Below are positions 50,601-56,600 of a DNA stretch of 64,000 nt, piece after piece. Each line of letters starts with the position of its first letter. Within the stretch, counting starts at the first letter, position 1. The stretch comes from Aricia agestis (taxonomy: Eukaryota > Arthropoda > Insecta > Lepidoptera > Lycaenidae): contig NC_056428.1 in the NCBI RefSeq assembly GCF_905147365.1, positions 22,598,001 through 22,662,000 of the forward strand, given 5' to 3'. The notes beneath the pieces are model-generated. The model had not been told where the DNA came from. It searched no databases and saw nothing but the letters and a program-made list of their open reading frames with translations. The position numbers were made by a program, and so were the translations under genes.

Positions 50601-53600
50601 CTTTCTGGACTTTCTCTAGGGCGCTTTCTTCCACATACTTCTTTCCATGAATCTGATGCTTCCTGTGTGAGATCGATATTAATATGGTTTGGACTTAATT
50701 GGACGTCTTGATCTTTTGATTTCGACAACAGAGATTCGTCGTTTAATGAGCTGGATCTTGGTCTACTATGAAATAGTCCCTTATGGAATGCTTGTTGTAT
50801 CAATGGTTTGTCTTGATTTTCTGATGCGTTTTGTTCTTTAGTTTTTGTTTTTGTTAAAGTGTCATTCATTTTGGTTCCCACGAGTCGGGTCGATATAAAA
50901 GGTCACTAGAGGGGTGACGCCCATTCCCCCTAGAAGGCTACTCAACGGTGTTTGCCAGGTCCACCGAGGTTGTCCGCTAGAAACTGAACCTTCCGCCAGC
51001 CATGCATCCTATTAGCGCGTGACTCACCGTAGGATTAGAGTGAATTTTTATTGAGGCTTTCTACCTCTTGGCCCGGGCGATGAAGCCAAGGCCCTCGGTC
51101 TCGCGAAACATGACCACGAGATAACGAGTTGTGTCGGTCATTTACTACCGGCACTAAGAGCCGAGCTGGTTAGGCTGGCTTGGTCAGGTTATTTAACCGC
51201 CGCCTGAGACTCGGCGTTGCTCTTGACATAAGAACTTGTTCACAAAACCACGAACGAGACGCGGTACCTCTCAGCAACGAGTCCTCGCAAGCTAGTTTTG
51301 TGAACAATCTCCCATGCTGTTACCCGTTTAGCACCACCCGGGGGACACATGTAGGGTGGGCCTAGGAAAGGTGGTAAATCCAACGGACGCGGGTAACTCC
51401 ATCTCCCAAGCACTAGCGTATATATAAAAAATTTTGATGAAAAATTTTTCTTCAAAATTTGTGTAATATAAGAACAATAGTACCTTTAGTTACGCAAAAT
51501 ATGAAAGTAAAAGAGAGGATTCACAATATTTTATTTGAAATAGAGAACTAAAGAAACATCGTAGCAATTAGGACATGAAGATTAATTACCTGGGCCTCTA
51601 TCATGAGCTCTTAAATCCATTCACTTTACGTCCTTATACTTACTGTATAAGGACGTAAAGTGAATGGATTTAAGAGCTCATGATAGAGGCCCTGTGAAAT
51701 GTATATTTTTCAGGATTATTCTTACGATTTACACTGCAGACACTTACAGCACAATTCACTACTTTTAAATATAATAATATTTATTAAAAATAACAAACAA
51801 ATTGAACAATATATTGGAAATACCGAAAGGGCATAAAAACGACTGACGACTTTTGACGACCTGTCAAATAAAACTGGTTACAATTTTCATTAGACTGCCT
51901 CTCTCTTTTCATCTTGTTATAATTCCATAAAAAATTTTCTTCTCTCTCGCACTCTTTGTTGGTCTTTAGCATTATAGGTTTATGATAATCACTTAGTTTT
52001 CGGTGACAGTTGACATGTTGCACACGTCATATTAGAATATTGACAGAAACGTTGTCAAACTTCAAACAAAACTTTTTGTGTACTGCGTATGCTGGTGCTG
52101 CACTCCAGCGTCAAAACATTGCAGTAATATATCCTATTAATGGGTTACACCTCTATCATGGTTGTATGCTCGATCGTCATTAACTCATTACATTTTAGAC
52201 ACCTAATTAAACTCACCGCTCAGTTTTGTCCACAGTATTTTTAGCGCAGATGCCTTTTGGGGTGCCACCTACGGCGGAAATGCTGCAAAATATAGTATCG
52301 TCGGTTGTCAGACAGAGCATCGTCCCTGGCATGGAGGGAGTCTTGCACGCCCAAATCATTAACGGTATACCGAATCAAGCGAGACCGCAGAATGCTGCTC
52401 AAGAATCTAATGCGCAGGAGAATAGGACGGAAACCGCTCAGGCAGGCTCGCAGAGACCCGAAAACCAGGGTAGCCAGGGTAGCCAGGGTAGCCAGGGTAG
52501 CCAGGGTAACCAGGGCAACCAGGGCAACCAGAGCAACCAGAGCAACCAGAGCAACCAGAGCAGCCAGACCAACCAGGGCAACGCCAGCAACCAAAATGCT
52601 GAGCAAAATGAAAACGAAACGCAACGATGTAAGTGTAAAATCTAACATTAAAAAAATGATATTAAACATGTTAGTTAACCGCCGTACTCAGAGACATTTA
52701 ATTACGATTAACCTTCAATTTAATGAAGAGTTTGACAGGTAATGTATGGGGCTTATGTCAAAATTTTGAATTAATTACATTTAAGTAATTAATGTTCCAC
52801 TCTGAGTGCGGCAGTATAAAACCCTAAAGGCCTGTTTCACCACTTCCTGATAAGTCTATCCACCGTTAACTTGACAGATCAAGTATGGAGAATCTGTCAA
52901 AAAAGTTGTGAATAGCCTATTAGGCACTTTATCAGAAAGTGGTGAAAAGGGCCCTAAGTGACGTCACTCCAGTTTATAAGGTACCACCTTCTTGCGTAAA
53001 CTTTTTTTTCGAATTTTTAAACAAGTCAATACTTGAATGTTTAAACAAAGCGAAATTTTGTTTAAAAATTCTAAAAAAAAAGGAAAAAAAGTTTCAACAC
53101 TAACTATAATATTTATTTAGCATTATTTAGGGTAAGACTGCACTAAGCGACACTAAGCTGCAACGGAGCGATGCGACACATCACGGCTAAATATTCTTCG
53201 CAAATAGTAATGTTAGGTAGGCCGTAATACGCGGCACAATACGTATGTACATTGTACTATCTATGGAACATGCGCCTCCGTGGTCTAGTGGCTTACGGCC
53301 ATTCCTAATATTCAATCTATCTCTGGTTTAACATACAAAATCGCAGCTAACATTGAATTGACATAAAATATGTCTCTAATGTCTAATGTGAGCTATTCCT
53401 ATCTTTAGTAGGGCAAAACCAGAGATAGATCAAATATTGAGAACGGCCGTTAGAGCGTGGTTCTTGACTCGGAGGTCGCGGGTTCGATTCCCACGTTGTA
53501 ACATGTTATTTCCAAGTTTGGTTACGACAATGCAGGCTGATCACCTAATTCTATGACAAATAAGATGTTCCATGCGTCGGATGGGGTAGAAAGTCAGACC

Positions 53601-56600
53601 TGCGCCTGATCTCTCGCCAGTCGTGTCGGTCTTCCGATCCACTGGGTTATGACTAATGAGAGTAAAGAAATAGAGAGTGCTCATGATTGTGTACTGCGCA
53701 CACACTTGAGCACTATAAAATTACTCCTGTGTAACTGGTCTGGTTTCAATGAAATTGGCCACCATCACCGAAACCGGTGTTGGGGTTATTAAGGAACATG
53801 AAATGTCGCGTCGCTCCTCTGCAGCGTAGTGTCGCCTAGTCGCTTAGTGCGGTCTCGCCTTTAGGCCTCAGCCTCGAATTTTGCGGGCAGTGTGACAGGA
53901 GCGGTGGCGGCAGCATGAGAAGCCGTAGAACGGCGGACGGTACGCTGTTTTGAGGCCAGTTCCATATTAATCTATACATTGGAACGCGCCGCTCCCGTGC
54001 CGCCGCCGCCTCCGCCCCGCTGGTTTCAAGACTGTGGCCTTATGGATGAATTTCTCCTATACGAGGGATAATGTTTGGTTATTATAGCTGGCGTGTTCCG
54101 TTGCCGTACGACGCCAGGCCGCGCGCTTTGCGAGACGTTCGGCCATCACGTTTACGACAGATTCCTGCCGTGTGACAGCCCGCATGCCCGCCGCTCGCTA
54201 TCCAGACGCAGGTACTACAAGGGTCATTACTTAAGGCTTTTTGTCACAATTATTACTAGAAACAGTGTAACATTGCAACATCAACTTAGATCTAGCTTAG
54301 GTAGTAATAATTAACATTTATTCCTATGGCGCTTTCCCTTGAATTCTTTGACTTTTGGTAATTGCAACTTTGTGCTGTCTCCCGCTTTTTATGGGGAGGG
54401 AAAACTGTATACTTCATACTCCTATCTATTTCTGATTAATTTCGTTGCGGGTCCCAAGACATTTAGCATGTCCCTTGGGCTCCCTGAGATCATATCAAAG
54501 GGTTGTCGTGGTTGGATACCGCTGTCGATCCTAACGACACATACAGTGGTGGGAATGTGTGGTGGGCCAAGCATGCACCTGGCCGAGCGCCACGCCCGCA
54601 TGACATGGAAAACATCTATTTATTTTTATTAAAAATTACACTCCAGGTTAAAGCGAACACTTTGGTCAAATCACTTAAAATGGTACCCACTCAATATTAT
54701 GTTGCCAATAAAGTATAAACTTTTGTTTAAAATACTGTACCCTGAGCTTTCAAAACTTCGTATCATAATTATATCTGTAATATAATTTTCAGAGAAGAAC
54801 TTCGTGTCGCGCGTTCTACTCAGCAGGATAATAATACAGCAGTAGAGGTACGCACTTATTACAGTATTTAAGAAATATTTTCGTACAGCATTACCTTTTT
54901 GTATGGGAGCCCCATTTAAATTTTTATTATTTAAATACAAATAATAAGGATTTGGTAAATATTTCTAGTGCCTACCTGTTGTCATTATTGATACCGAGCA
55001 AAAAATGTTTGAAAAATCACGTTTGTTGTATGGGAGCCCCCCTTAAATATTTAATTTCTATGTTGTTATGGTGGCAACAAATACACAATCTGTGAAAATT
55101 CCAGAAGTCTAGCTATAGCGGTTCTTGAGGTACTGCCTGGTGACAGACAGACGGCCAGACATACGTGCGGTCCGGGCACATTTATTCGCACCGTACGCGC
55201 CGCATTTCGTGACGTCATTTTATACAACGAATTCTGGGTAGCGACGCGTGCGGCGCGTACGGCGCGTGCGATGCGGGGACAAATGTGCTTATCACCTTTA
55301 GACCTCATTCACACGAGTTACAGGTACCAGACAACGGAAATATATTTAATACTTTTATACTATACATATATTTAAGATTTTTATTATATCATACACATTT
55401 AATACACATCCAGACCCGGGAACATTGAAAACTTTTTGTTCCGTCGGCGGGATTCGAACCCGCGACCCCCGGCTTGAGCTACCACCCCTCTCACAGATTA
55501 CTAAAATATAGGTACTTACTACTTATAGGTTATAAGTTTTTTAAGCTTTTTAAGCTCGCGTGCGAATGAATGTTTTTACTTACTTGTTTATATTTCAGAA
55601 CAAAACGAACACTCTCTTCGAGCAACTAGACAGGTCGGCGGCCGGGCCGGAATATTTGGTTATTGCTGGCATCATATTGATGGTATGTATACAGTAAACA
55701 AAGAACAACGAACCTTATTGACATACCTAAACTTACAACTACCATCGAGGAAGTTGATTCCTATGCAATTGACAGACCAACGTTATTTGGTCGAATATGT
55801 CAATTCAATGTTAATTGTGATCTGTCAGCTGGGTTTGACGTAACCCAAGCAAACTACTTAGGTCCCCGATTTGCATAGGAATCAACTTCTCTGATAGTAC
55901 ATATAAAATATCGTATTTTGGTGTACACTTATGAAAAATACGCCAATCGATAGAGAAGATGTTTACAAACAATAAAATATACTCTTTGATAGAATGTCAT
56001 ACCTAAATGATATACTTTGTGAGTTATTTCAGTTTGGAAATGTAAAATAAATATCATTTTAGATATATACAACCTGAAATATTTCAAAAAATAAATCATT
56101 TACATATATGTAAAAGTATATCATATCATATTATGTGCCTCGACTAAACTATCGGCCGACTAAAAGTCTGAAGTCTGCGGGGACTCCTAAGGTAGCATTC
56201 CGTCAATTTCAATCGTCTGTTAAATTTTCTGCCAACATTCTCTCATCATATTATGGTCTAGCGACCGAAGCAGCCGCTGCTTTGTAGTGGAATAGTAGAC
56301 CAATAAGGAACTTCGTTCCAAAACGAAACATACGTATAGCATAGTTCATAAAGTGGCATTTTATTTGAATTTTTGTCGGTCGCGCTCGCGTTTTGTGAAG
56401 AGCTGCCGTTACCTGGCTTAGCTTATTAGAATATTAATACACTTATTATAATTACACTTAATAGAATATACTCGTATCAACAATTAATAGAATAGAAATA
56501 CTTACTAGCTAAAAGCCGAGCGAACTTTGTGAGGGCTCGCATCGGCTTTCTGCGTGGTAATAATCTTTAAGGCAGTTTTTTTAAATATTTTAATAGTAAC

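Noticed and set aside
52241..52669. 142-codon minus-strand frame of Val/Ala/Leu repeats
   Set aside because: Antisense of the BAG6 exon 11 minisatellite; the plus frame has conserved helices and correct splice phases.
53274..53520. Possible tRNA gene from A box and B box
   Set aside because: The two boxes are 150 bp apart because of a MITE, and the downstream body repeats at 38.9 and 42.0 kb; this is a SINE.
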